From Scatosoma sp045588185 (GTDB lineage: Bacteria; Bacillota; Clostridia; Christensenellales; Borkfalkiaceae): a stretch of 64,000 nucleotides of DNA. The stretch is taken from NCBI GenBank assembly GCA_045588185.1, contig JAZNDR010000038.1, positions 15,640 to 79,639 of the forward strand, given 5' to 3'. A model generated the notes under the pieces. The model made no database searches, was not told the DNA's origin, and saw only the letters and a list, made by a program, of their open reading frames with translations. Shown one piece after another: positions 8,638-17,388 of the stretch. The position numbers and the translations under genes were made by a program. Every line of letters starts with the position of its first letter. The stretch's first letter is position 1.

Positions 8638-11600
8638 ATGAAGAAAAGCTGGAAAAGAGGATTGATAACGTTGGCGTTGACGACGCTTATCGGCACGGGC
8701 GCGGCGGTTGCTTTATCAAAACCGCAGGGTGGCTTAGAAGTGGCGGCGGACGTCGTTTGGTCAAGTCTTGAAGAAACCTCTGTTATGGAAATCCGAGACG
8801 AATACGATTACGGCGTTAATTTTACCGTCCCTTCTGTTAATATTACTTATAACGGTCAGGCACATGCCGCAACAGAATGCGTTGTTGTGCAACCCAACGG
8901 CATAGCCGTATCCGAAACCGTATTAGACTTGAACCAAGAGGGAACGTATACGCTTGTGTATTCCGTAAAAATTGGAGATACAACAGTAAAGGCTGAAAAA
9001 ACCTTTACGGTAAAAAAGAGCTTATATTCCGTAAGCTTGGAAAATTCCAAATGTGAATTCGTAGACGAAATTGCAATGGTAAACCAAAACGCGCCTTCGG
9101 GTTTGCACGTGGAGCTCGCGGACGGCGATACGTTTTATTACAATCGAATGATAGATTTGAATTCGCTTGATGAAAATACGCCGTTTATTAAAATTTATCC
9201 GCATAACTGGACGGAAACGATTGTCGGTGAGGACGGGACTAAAAAGTATCAAAATCAAGGTCCTGTTACCGATTCGCATGAGGTTACGGGTGTGGTTATC
9301 ACGCTGACGGACGCTTATAATCCAGACCTTTCCGTGGAGTTCGTTTTAAAATGGACGCCAAGAGAAACATTGTATTACAGCGTTGCGGCAAATAATCAAT
9401 TGCGTGTAGGGTTGCACGAAAATACGAACGGGCAGGTGGTTTCCGGCGTAAATAAAAATATTACGTTAGACGGCGTTGATTATATCGCGCGTTTTTCGGG
9501 TACGGGTACTACGTCTGGCGGAAATCGCTCTATCGATCACGGGTATTCTTGGTATTATGACAATGAAACGACGAAAGTTCACGTTAAAGATAATAAAAAC
9601 TTCTTCGTAGGGCAGTTGAACAATCCCATTATTTTCGGAAATAATTTATTCGACGGCTTTACGACGGGAGAGGTGTATCTGTCTATTACGGGCGAGCTGT
9701 ATAGCAAAGCCGTGATGAACTTTGAAATAGAAGAAATCGGCGGTCTTTCGGGCGAGCAATTAAACGGCGAAAAAGCCGTTGATGACGTAAAGCCGATAAT
9801 TAACGTCGATTACAGGGGCGGTTCAAAAGATAATATCGTTATTGCGGAGGGTGAACCGTTCAAGCTGTTTGATGCCGTTGCGCGTGACGTCAATCTCGTG
9901 GGCGGTATTACCACGCAGGTTTATTACGGTTACGATGAACAAACCAAAACGGGTGCTCGTGTGTACGTAAAAGACGGTTCGTTTACGCCGAATAGAGTAG
10001 GCGTGTATTCTGTTGTGTATAGCGTAGAGGATTCTTATGGCAATAAAACGGAGGAAATCGTTACGCTGCGGTGTGTAAAAACGGTGGCTAAGAAAATCGT
10101 TGATTTTGCAACGCAGCCTCTTGCCACGGTAGAAGCGGGTAAAGTAAACGTCCTTCCGCCGTATACGGTAACGGGCTGGAACGGACAGGTGGACGTTGAA
10201 ATTACAGCGGAGTATTTAGACGGCGAAGCAGAGATAATCAGCATTGATAAAGATAGCTTGGAATTCTTACCCAAACACCAAGGAAGATATAAAATTACCT
10301 ACCAATACGGGGATTTTGTACAGCGGTATGAATATGCCTATGAAACGGTAAGCGAAGGAAAGGGTGCGGCTTTGTTTGAAAAAACGCCCTGTGTGCCCAA
10401 ATATTTCCTGACGGGGGCAACGTATAGCTTGGAGCAGGTATACGTCAACGTATACAACGCAAACGATACGCTCCGTCAGCTTGCCAAATTAGAGATTAGT
10501 GAAGACGGAGGCGCGTATAAAGAGATTTCCTACGATAGCTTTACCGTTTCCGCAAAGAAAAATATCCGTTTAAAGTTCTCGCATTTGACAGCGGTTTACG
10601 AAACGCCTGAATTGGTCGTTGTAGACGGCGGATTCGGCGGGGATATAGCGATGGAACGATATTTCTACGGCGATTTCGAAAAGAAAAGTCTTGACGAAAG
10701 CGTTGTGTTTACTTCCTTGCAAACGAGCGGGAACAACGCTATGGATTTCGTAAACACGATTTCGCTTTCTGCTTTTGCCTTGGATTTTATCGTTCCCGAA
10801 GACGGCGCAACTTATCAAGGCGTTGAGATTATGCTCACAGATTATTACGATTCCTCTAAACAAAACGTAATTTCTCTTGTAAACCGTTCGGGAAACTTGT
10901 GGGCTTCCGTCAACGGCGGGAAAGAAATTTCTCTTGACGAGCCGTTTATGGGGTTGAAACGAGTTTGGTATACAAGCGGTGCGTTTTATTTCCCCAACGG
11001 TACCGGATTAACGGCTGACGCTTTTACGGCGGATAAGGCGTTCTTGACCATTACGTTAAAGGGCTTGACGGGCGCAGGGAAGGTAGAAATTAAGAAATTG
11101 AACACGCAACCGTTCTCCAACGATATCGCCGATTACGGCAAGCCTTCCGTGTACGTGGCGAATCCTACCGAAGGTCTGCGTGAACTCAATGAGGAGATCG
11201 TGGTAAGTTCGGCAGTTGCAACGGACGTGCTTTCGCCTATTTTAAATGCAAAGGTAACGGTTTCGGTAAAACTCCCGAATGGAACAACCGCCGTTTCGGT
11301 GGACGGTATAACTTTGGACGGTATCAATAGCTTGGCGGACAGAAGCTACCAGATGAAGCTTACCGAACACGGGACGTATACCATTACCTATATCGTGGAA
11401 GATCAAAACGGACAAAAGCTGACGTTGCCTTACACGGTAAACGTAGAAGAACGCGTTGCGCCTACGCTTACGCTTGAACAGGGCTATAATGAGAGTACTG
11501 TTGTAGAAGCGAAAGTGCATAGTCGCATCACGGTGGTCGGTTGCACCGCTTCGGATAATTCCACGGCGACGGAAAACTTACAGATAGGTATTACCGTGCT

Positions 11601-11739
11601 TGCACCGAACATGGAAGTGATACTCGTAGACGGCGGCACTTTCGACGCGCATTTGATAGGCGATTACAAGGTGTTCTATTACTGCTATGATTCCGTGGGG
11701 AATTATGCGATGCGTTATTACACGATACGCGTTTCGTAA
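8638..11739 (+). CDS. large exported protein with Ig-like domains
   Basis: This 1033-residue protein starts with a signal peptide (basic MKKSWKRG, then a hydrophobic core ending near SKPQGG). The mature part is nearly all beta sandwich. Ig-like/cadherin-like units are visible near residues 50-130 (YTLVYSVKIGDTTVKAEKTF), 385-480 (VYSVVYSVEDSYGNKTEEIV) and twice at the C terminus (YTITYIVEDQNGQKLT; YKVFYYCYDSVGNYAM). A less clear central part (about 640-830) may be a carbohydrate-binding-like sandwich. No LPXTG, S-layer or dockerin anchor is seen. Its operon position directly after the sugar permeases suggests a role in glycan binding at the cell surface. No enzymatic motif was recognised. Confidence 0.78.
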   Translation: MKKSWKRGLITLALTTLIGTGAAVALSKPQGGLEVAADVVWSSLEETSVMEIRDEYDYGVNFTVPSVNITYNGQAHAATECVVVQPNGIAVSETVLDLNQEGTYTLVYSVKIGDTTVKAEKTFTVKKSLYSVSLENSKCEFVDEIAMVNQNAPSGLHVELADGDTFYYNRMIDLNSLDENTPFIKIYPHNWTETIVGEDGTKKYQNQGPVTDSHEVTGVVITLTDAYNPDLSVEFVLKWTPRETLYYSVAANNQLRVGLHENTNGQVVSGVNKNITLDGVDYIARFSGTGTTSGGNRSIDHGYSWYYDNETTKVHVKDNKNFFVGQLNNPIIFGNNLFDGFTTGEVYLSITGELYSKAVMNFEIEEIGGLSGEQLNGEKAVDDVKPIINVDYRGGSKDNIVIAEGEPFKLFDAVARDVNLVGGITTQVYYGYDEQTKTGARVYVKDGSFTPNRVGVYSVVYSVEDSYGNKTEEIVTLRCVKTVAKKIVDFATQPLATVEAGKVNVLPPYTVTGWNGQVDVEITAEYLDGEAEIISIDKDSLEFLPKHQGRYKITYQYGDFVQRYEYAYETVSEGKGAALFEKTPCVPKYFLTGATYSLEQVYVNVYNANDTLRQLAKLEISEDGGAYKEISYDSFTVSAKKNIRLKFSHLTAVYETPELVVVDGGFGGDIAMERYFYGDFEKKSLDESVVFTSLQTSGNNAMDFVNTISLSAFALDFIVPEDGATYQGVEIMLTDYYDSSKQNVISLVNRSGNLWASVNGGKEISLDEPFMGLKRVWYTSGAFYFPNGTGLTADAFTADKAFLTITLKGLTGAGKVEIKKLNTQPFSNDIADYGKPSVYVANPTEGLRELNEEIVVSSAVATDVLSPILNAKVTVSVKLPNGTTAVSVDGITLDGINSLADRSYQMKLTEHGTYTITYIVEDQNGQKLTLPYTVNVEERVAPTLTLEQGYNESTVVEAKVHSRITVVGCTASDNSTATENLQIGITVLAPNMEVILVDGGTFDAHLIGDYKVFYYCYDSVGNYAMRYYTIRVS

Positions 11740-11751
11740 AGGAGGACGATT

Positions 11752-13812
11752 ATGAAGATAAAAAGATGGATATCACTTTTGCTTGCGGCGGTTACGGTGT
11801 TTGCAGTAACGGCAAGCGGGTGTGTGGACGAACAGCCGCAAGACGCCTTTACGAGTGTGCCTGCAATTGAAAAAGCGACGTATAAGGGTACGCACGTATT
11901 CAATGCAGTGGATACGGATAAAGATATGGTTAAAAACGGTGTAAGCGACTATATCATTATTACGCCGAAAAGCCCAACGTTGGAAATTCAAACGGCAAAG
12001 CAAGAGTTTATCTATTTGTTCCAAAAAGCGACGGGGATAGAACTTCGTGCGCTGACGGATACGGGGGATATGGTCTATAACGACAACGTAAAATATATTT
12101 CTATCGGCAAAACTTCGCTTTTGGAAAGCGCAGGGATAGAAATTGATACTTTGAAACTCGGTATGGACGGCTACCGTGTGCAAACGAAAGGTTCCACCGT
12201 ATTCTTATACGGCGGCAGCGATAACGGCACGCTCTATTCGGTTTACGGATTTATGCAGGAAACCTTCCATTTTGAGGCGTATTGGAAAGATTGTATTGAA
12301 ATAGATACGGGCATTAGCGACTTAAAATTAAAAAATTACGATATCACCGATATTCCCGATATAGCAATGCGCACGACGGGTTATGGATTTTATAACGATA
12401 CCAGTTCTTCTTACGACGCGCGTAACTGGTCGTCGCGTATTAAATTACGCGACGGACAGGGATCCCCGCTCATGACGATGCACGAGGATTTTGTTGCGAC
12501 TTCTGCGGCAAAGGGTATTCATAATTCCTTGATTTGCTTACCGAAGAAAACGTATGCACAAGAGCATCCTGAATGGTATTCAACGGCGGGTAATCAGCTT
12601 TGCTATACGGCGCGCGGCGACGCGGAAGAATTTGAAGCGATGACGGACGCCGTAGTGGAAAAAATCGCGTTTAGTATGAAGACGTATACGCCTGATAAAT
12701 ATCCGCTTAAAAATACGATTACCGTTACAATGGAAGACAACACGATGTGCTGTGCTTGCGATAAATGCTTGGAACTTAAAGAGAAATACGATACGGAAGC
12801 CGGAGCCGTATGTATCTTCATAAATAAAGTGGGCGAAAAAGTCGAGCAAATGATAAAAGGCTGGAAAACGGACGGCAACCAAGAAAACGACGCTTGGATT
12901 CGCGAAGATTTCCATATCATTTTCTTTGCGTACAACAATTTTACCGTTGCGCCCGCGAAGTTAAACGAGCAAAGCGGTAAATGGGAACCCATTGACGAAC
13001 AGGTCGTTCTCCGTGATAACGTGGGGGTTTATCTTGCGCCCATCAACAATCTGGACGGGCAACAAGGCATTTATACGGAAGTCAACAATAAGGGCAGAGA
13101 AAATTTTGACGCATGGCAATCCTTGACGGACTATATGTGGTTGTGGATGTACTCGACGAATTTCAACGCATACATGTATTATTACGATTCGTTCAGCTTT
13201 TTTAATGCCGAAGGCTATGCGTATATGGCGACGCGCGGTGCACAGTATATTTTTAATCAAGCGCAATGGAATCAAACGGGTGCAGGAACGACATGGCACA
13301 CGTTGAAGGCTTGGTTGGACGCAAAACTGATGTGGGACACTTCGTTAAACGAACAAGAGCTCATGGATAAATGGTTTAACGCTATGTACAAAGAAGCTGC
13401 ACCGATTATGAAAACGTGGTTTCAAGAGGTAAGGTCGCATACTGCGAAAGTTTATAAAGACAATAATTTATACATTACGAACAGTATTTATAATAAAGTG
13501 GATCAGACTAAAATTTTCCCGCTTGGAACGTTGATGGCGTGGTTAGAAAGATGTGATCAAGCGATTGAGTCGATAGAAAAATATAAAACGATTTCTCCTG
13601 AATTGTACGATCAGCTTGTTTCGCATATCGATATGGAGTGGCTCTCGCCTGCGTTCATTACGTTGAAGCTTTACGCGGATTCTGTGCAAACCGGAGATAA
13701 GATAGAAATGATAGAACGGTTTAAAAGAGTCGTTCTTGACCTTGGAATGACCTTGGAAAAGGACGCGACGGGCGGCGGAGACCTTGCGAACGCCTTTGAC
13801 CATTTGACGTAA
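11752..13812 (+). CDS. DUF4838-type lipoprotein, putative glycosidase
   Basis: This 686-residue lipoprotein has a lipobox (TASGC). The N-terminal domain (about residues 40-180: QTAKQEFIYLFQKATGIEL, then YGGSDNGTLYSVYGFM) matches the alpha/beta domain that precedes catalytic barrels in GH20, GH67 and GH84-like enzymes. The following region, with MEDNTMCCACDKCLELKEKY and later WLWMYSTNFNAYMYYYDS, is the DUF4838 family, widespread in gut polysaccharide loci and of unproven activity. A surface alpha-glucuronidase- or hexosaminidase-like role is plausible. It follows the previous gene by 12 nt and has AAAGGAGG as ribosome site. Confidence 0.8.
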   Translation: MKIKRWISLLLAAVTVFAVTASGCVDEQPQDAFTSVPAIEKATYKGTHVFNAVDTDKDMVKNGVSDYIIITPKSPTLEIQTAKQEFIYLFQKATGIELRALTDTGDMVYNDNVKYISIGKTSLLESAGIEIDTLKLGMDGYRVQTKGSTVFLYGGSDNGTLYSVYGFMQETFHFEAYWKDCIEIDTGISDLKLKNYDITDIPDIAMRTTGYGFYNDTSSSYDARNWSSRIKLRDGQGSPLMTMHEDFVATSAAKGIHNSLICLPKKTYAQEHPEWYSTAGNQLCYTARGDAEEFEAMTDAVVEKIAFSMKTYTPDKYPLKNTITVTMEDNTMCCACDKCLELKEKYDTEAGAVCIFINKVGEKVEQMIKGWKTDGNQENDAWIREDFHIIFFAYNNFTVAPAKLNEQSGKWEPIDEQVVLRDNVGVYLAPINNLDGQQGIYTEVNNKGRENFDAWQSLTDYMWLWMYSTNFNAYMYYYDSFSFFNAEGYAYMATRGAQYIFNQAQWNQTGAGTTWHTLKAWLDAKLMWDTSLNEQELMDKWFNAMYKEAAPIMKTWFQEVRSHTAKVYKDNNLYITNSIYNKVDQTKIFPLGTLMAWLERCDQAIESIEKYKTISPELYDQLVSHIDMEWLSPAFITLKLYADSVQTGDKIEMIERFKRVVLDLGMTLEKDATGGGDLANAFDHLT

Positions 13813-13824
13813 GAGGAGGAAGTT

Positions 13825-16800
13825 ATGAAAAAACTGACAAAATACGCTCTGCTTTTATTGTCTGTCGCCTGCCTTTCTATCAGCGCAAGCGCTTGTAGCT
13901 GTAATGGCGATACTTCGGATTCGTCGTCTGGCGACCCCACGACGGAGCAAAAAGCAGATTTAAGCGTTCAACAGAATTTAATACTGAAACTTGGCGATGA
14001 GCAACGTCTGGTGCCTGATTATAAAGAGATTGAGGGGGCAACGCTTTCCTATTCGTCAAGCAATCCTGCGGTGGCGGAAATTTCTTCCGACGGACTTGTG
14101 CAAGCGATGGGCGAGGGCACGGCAACGATTACAGTGTCGTATGCGGGAGAGCAGGTTACCTGCGCGGTATCCGTTTCCGTCGGTACACTTCGTCCCACGT
14201 TCGCATTTGATCAATTAGATAAAAACGAGATAGTATTATCTAAGGAAGATAGATTTAATCTTTCTTCTTACGTATCCTTTAACGGAAAGACTTTCCGTGA
14301 CGGGACGGTAGAATTTACCGTTGCTGACGCTACGGTGGCAAAAGTGGAAAACGGCGTTTTAATCCCCTTAAAGAAGGGGAAAACCACTGTAAACGCCGTT
14401 GCGGCTTGGCGAGGTTTGACGGGCCCCACAATGGAATATACTTTCTCAGTAAGCGTTACGGACAACGTATCCATTTACGTAAACGACGGATTAAAGAGCG
14501 AATTTACACTGTATACGACGGAGTCCTTCGGCGGACAGAATTTTGAAACGCAAACGCCCTTTGTTGTCAACGCATTTGACGGCGAAACGCAGTTGGACGG
14601 AACGGTGGAAATCGTAGAGGGTGCAGAGTTTGTTTCTTATGCAAACGGTACGCTTCACGCGGTCGGATTTGGAGAATCGAGAATAAAAATTTCTTGTACC
14701 AGCGACGGCGACGAATACGCGCAATTCATTAACGTCAGCGTGAAAAAGCCTTTGCTTGTTTACGATACGGCAATTGATTTTGACGCGACCGACGCCACGT
14801 TGCCCCTGACGGCAATTTTCGGAAAAGAAACTGAACTGGTTGACGTAATTGATTATTCGGGCGAAGAATTAACGCTGTCGGAGAACAAAATTACAGGCTT
14901 TAAAATTACAAGAGCAAAACCCGAGCCCCGTCGCGTGGACGTTTATGATGCGGAAGGCGGTTACACGCTTACGCTTACGCCTTATACGAAGGTAATTCGC
15001 AAAGCAGAGGATTTAAGTTTCTTTAATTTATCTTCAAAGGACGTGAATTTCGACGGTTATTACACGTTGGCAAATAATATTGACGCAAGCGGATATTCTC
15101 ATTCGCACGCAAACACCCGACCTTCCGTATTAAACGGTTTTAGAAACAACAGCACGACGATCGTAGGTTTGACGGGTATCTTTGACGGCAGAGGGTATAT
15201 TATTGACGGAATCACGCTTGGACAATACGGTTTATTCGGCAAAATTACGAGCGGTACAGTCAAAAACGTAGCGTTTACGAACGTGCAGTTTAGAGAAGAA
15301 GAAATGACGGCGACACTGGCTGCTTGTTTGGAAAACAGCGGGGAAAATTCCCGTTTGGAAAACGTTTATATCCAAGCGGAAAAATTACCTACCGGCGAGC
15401 GTTCGGGCTTGGTGTTCTGGATGTGGAATCCGTATTATACCGAATGGAACAACGTCGTGGTTGAAACGCCTGATGTCAGCGAGGCGGCGGGTACGGTTTC
15501 CTATACCATCGTTTCCAGTATTGCAGATGCAAATCTTGCGCCGAACCTTTCGCCGCTGCCTTCTAACGTTTACGTAATTTCGCCGACGCTTTGCAATCTT
15601 TACGGCGGTAACGATACGGGCGCGAAGCCCGCGACGCCGTTGGCTTCCGACGCAAGCAATCAGGAAAACGCAAAGAATTTCTATAAAACGTGGAAACGCT
15701 ATGAAACTTATGGGGAATGGAAAGAAGCGATTAAACAATCGTCGATTACCGGCTTTGACAGCGAATATTGGACGTTCACGGACGGCGTTCCCACTTGGAA
15801 GGGCGTAGAAATCGATACGAACGTTTATCAAGCGACGGTGAATGGTGAAGCGTGCACGGAGGCGACGCTTTGGGAAGGCGATACGGCGGAGCTTGCCTTG
15901 CTTGTAAACGGCGAGGCGCAAACAGACGTAACGTTTGACGTTGCAGATGAGAGCGTGCTTTCCATTGACGGAACAACGGTTACAGCGATAAGTATGGGTA
16001 CGACGACGGTTACGGCAACCTGCGCGTTATATACTGCAATCTTTGAAATCGCGGTACAGCCCGTAGGCGAAGAAATAACCTATGCTACGCAATTGTTGCT
16101 CGATACAACGGACGGACTTTTGTATAACGCAGAAACGGGCGAAATCGTTGCGCTTGATTCTATCTTCGGGGGCACTCGCGTTGTTGCGGCAATGGATAAA
16201 ATATCGGGAGATACCTTGTCGATTGTAAACGGTAAGCTTTCCGGTTACACGGTCGAAGAAATGGGCGCAACCGAAGAAAAGAGCGTAATATTGCGTACGG
16301 CGGATAAGTTTACAGAAGTTTCGATATTGCCCTGTACGAAGGTTATTGACGAAGCAAGCGATTTGGAAATTTTCAAGTGGAGCAATCAGTTCCTCTCTTT
16401 CGACGGATATTACGCGTTGGCGAAGAATATTGACGCAAGTGCGTATACCCACGATCACGGTAGCTCTCTGCTGTATAATCAGGTTAAAAACATCTTGCAG
16501 ACGGGCAGATTTACGAACTCGCAGGACGATTGGAGCCATAACGGCTTAACGGGTGTGTTCGACGGCAGAGGGTATACGATTAGCGGAATCACGGTTGGCG
16601 ATTTCGGATTATTCGGTGCAATCAGCGGCGGTGTGGTTAAAAACGTAGGCTTCACAAACGTACAGTTTACGAGAGGGCAAATGGCATGCCTGTTGGCGGC
16701 TTCGACTCGCAGTAACGAAAAAGACGAGCAAAAAGCCACCCTGCAAAACGTTTATATGCAGGCGAATGAATTGCCTACGGGCGACGATTCAGGCTTACTG

Positions 16801-17172
16801 TGCTGGGCGGTATCGTTGTATACGGTTATGCAGAATGTAATTGTCGTAACACCTGATACAAGCGAAACGGTCGGTTCGCTCGTAAAAACGGAATTCCGCT
16901 GGAACGCTACACCGATGGCGGAAAACAGGAACGTTTATATTGTATCGCCGAATAAGCTTGCGTACTTCGATAAATACGGCAGTTCTTCGCACCCCTATGA
17001 AGCGAAAGTATCGGATGCAGGTAATCAAGCGGAGGCGGCAACGGTTTATAGCTATATTAAGCGTTACGATACCGAAACGGCAATGAAAGCGGATAATAAC
17101 GACTACTCGTTGTTTGACTCTGCGTACTGGACGGTAACGGCAGGAGAAATCCCTGTTTGGAAAACAAAATAA
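13825..17172 (+). CDS. lipoprotein with Big2-like domains and two beta-helix-like modules
   Basis: This 1115-residue lipoprotein has a lipobox (SASAC). A bacterial Ig-like group 2 domain occupies about residues 45-115 (LSYSSSNPAVAEISSDG, then GEGTATITVSY), and more beta-sandwich segments follow to about 385. Two related modules then occur, about 388-665 and 838-1115. They start with NIDASGYSHSHA / NIDASAYTHDHG, run through GLTGIFDGRGY and GLFGKI...VKNVAFTNVQF, and end with YWT...PTWKG / IPVWK. The GLFG...VKNV pattern resembles GLUG-type or right-handed beta-helix repeats. A second Big2-like domain joins the two modules. No catalytic residues were recognised; it probably binds glycan or surface polymers. 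The protein at 17389 shares the module pair. Confidence 0.75.
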   Translation: MKKLTKYALLLLSVACLSISASACSCNGDTSDSSSGDPTTEQKADLSVQQNLILKLGDEQRLVPDYKEIEGATLSYSSSNPAVAEISSDGLVQAMGEGTATITVSYAGEQVTCAVSVSVGTLRPTFAFDQLDKNEIVLSKEDRFNLSSYVSFNGKTFRDGTVEFTVADATVAKVENGVLIPLKKGKTTVNAVAAWRGLTGPTMEYTFSVSVTDNVSIYVNDGLKSEFTLYTTESFGGQNFETQTPFVVNAFDGETQLDGTVEIVEGAEFVSYANGTLHAVGFGESRIKISCTSDGDEYAQFINVSVKKPLLVYDTAIDFDATDATLPLTAIFGKETELVDVIDYSGEELTLSENKITGFKITRAKPEPRRVDVYDAEGGYTLTLTPYTKVIRKAEDLSFFNLSSKDVNFDGYYTLANNIDASGYSHSHANTRPSVLNGFRNNSTTIVGLTGIFDGRGYIIDGITLGQYGLFGKITSGTVKNVAFTNVQFREEEMTATLAACLENSGENSRLENVYIQAEKLPTGERSGLVFWMWNPYYTEWNNVVVETPDVSEAAGTVSYTIVSSIADANLAPNLSPLPSNVYVISPTLCNLYGGNDTGAKPATPLASDASNQENAKNFYKTWKRYETYGEWKEAIKQSSITGFDSEYWTFTDGVPTWKGVEIDTNVYQATVNGEACTEATLWEGDTAELALLVNGEAQTDVTFDVADESVLSIDGTTVTAISMGTTTVTATCALYTAIFEIAVQPVGEEITYATQLLLDTTDGLLYNAETGEIVALDSIFGGTRVVAAMDKISGDTLSIVNGKLSGYTVEEMGATEEKSVILRTADKFTEVSILPCTKVIDEASDLEIFKWSNQFLSFDGYYALAKNIDASAYTHDHGSSLLYNQVKNILQTGRFTNSQDDWSHNGLTGVFDGRGYTISGITVGDFGLFGAISGGVVKNVGFTNVQFTRGQMACLLAASTRSNEKDEQKATLQNVYMQANELPTGDDSGLLCWAVSLYTVMQNVIVVTPDTSETVGSLVKTEFRWNATPMAENRNVYIVSPNKLAYFDKYGSSSHPYEAKVSDAGNQAEAATVYSYIKRYDTETAMKADNNDYSLFDSAYWTVTAGEIPVWKTK
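14986..17169 (+). repeat. duplicated 280-residue module, first protein
   Basis: Two copies (about 14986-15840 and 16336-17169) encode homologous modules linked by a Big2-like domain. They are clearly alignable at protein level but diverged in DNA. A 29-nt block at 15994-16022 is identical to 19219-19247 in the next large gene, placing the duplication of the whole architecture after the module first formed. Confidence 0.75.
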
Positions 17173-17261
17173 AAATTGTTTCCCGACGCTCGATAATGGT
17201 ATCTTTGGTGTAGAAATGAGTAAAAGTTCTAAAAAATAATTTATCTTTAAGGAGGATAAAT

Positions 17262-17375
17262 ATGAAAAAATATGAAACTTTGAAACTTGTCATCAGTTTC
17301 TTCCAACAAGATGTGGTGACAGCAAGCGGTGTTTTGGAAGAAAAGACCGACGTATCGGAATGGTTTGTGAGCTAA
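17262..17375 (+). CDS. 37-residue peptide of unknown function
   Basis: A short ORF, ATG 17262 to TAA 17373-17375, begins MKKYETLKLVISFFQQDVV and ends with SEWFVS. It has a perfect AAGGAGG ribosome site at 17249-17255 with ideal spacing. The next gene starts only 13 nt after its stop, so it is translated as a cistron of the cluster. There is no signal peptide or transmembrane helix. The MKKYE... start followed by a VVTASG-like segment recalls small unnamed proteins often seen near secreted-protein genes in gut Clostridia, but I cannot name a family. A role as a secreted peptide precursor or small regulator is possible. The strong ribosome site argues that it is real. Confidence 0.65.
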   Translation: MKKYETLKLVISFFQQDVVTASGVLEEKTDVSEWFVS

Positions 17376-17388
17376 GGAGGAGAAAAAC

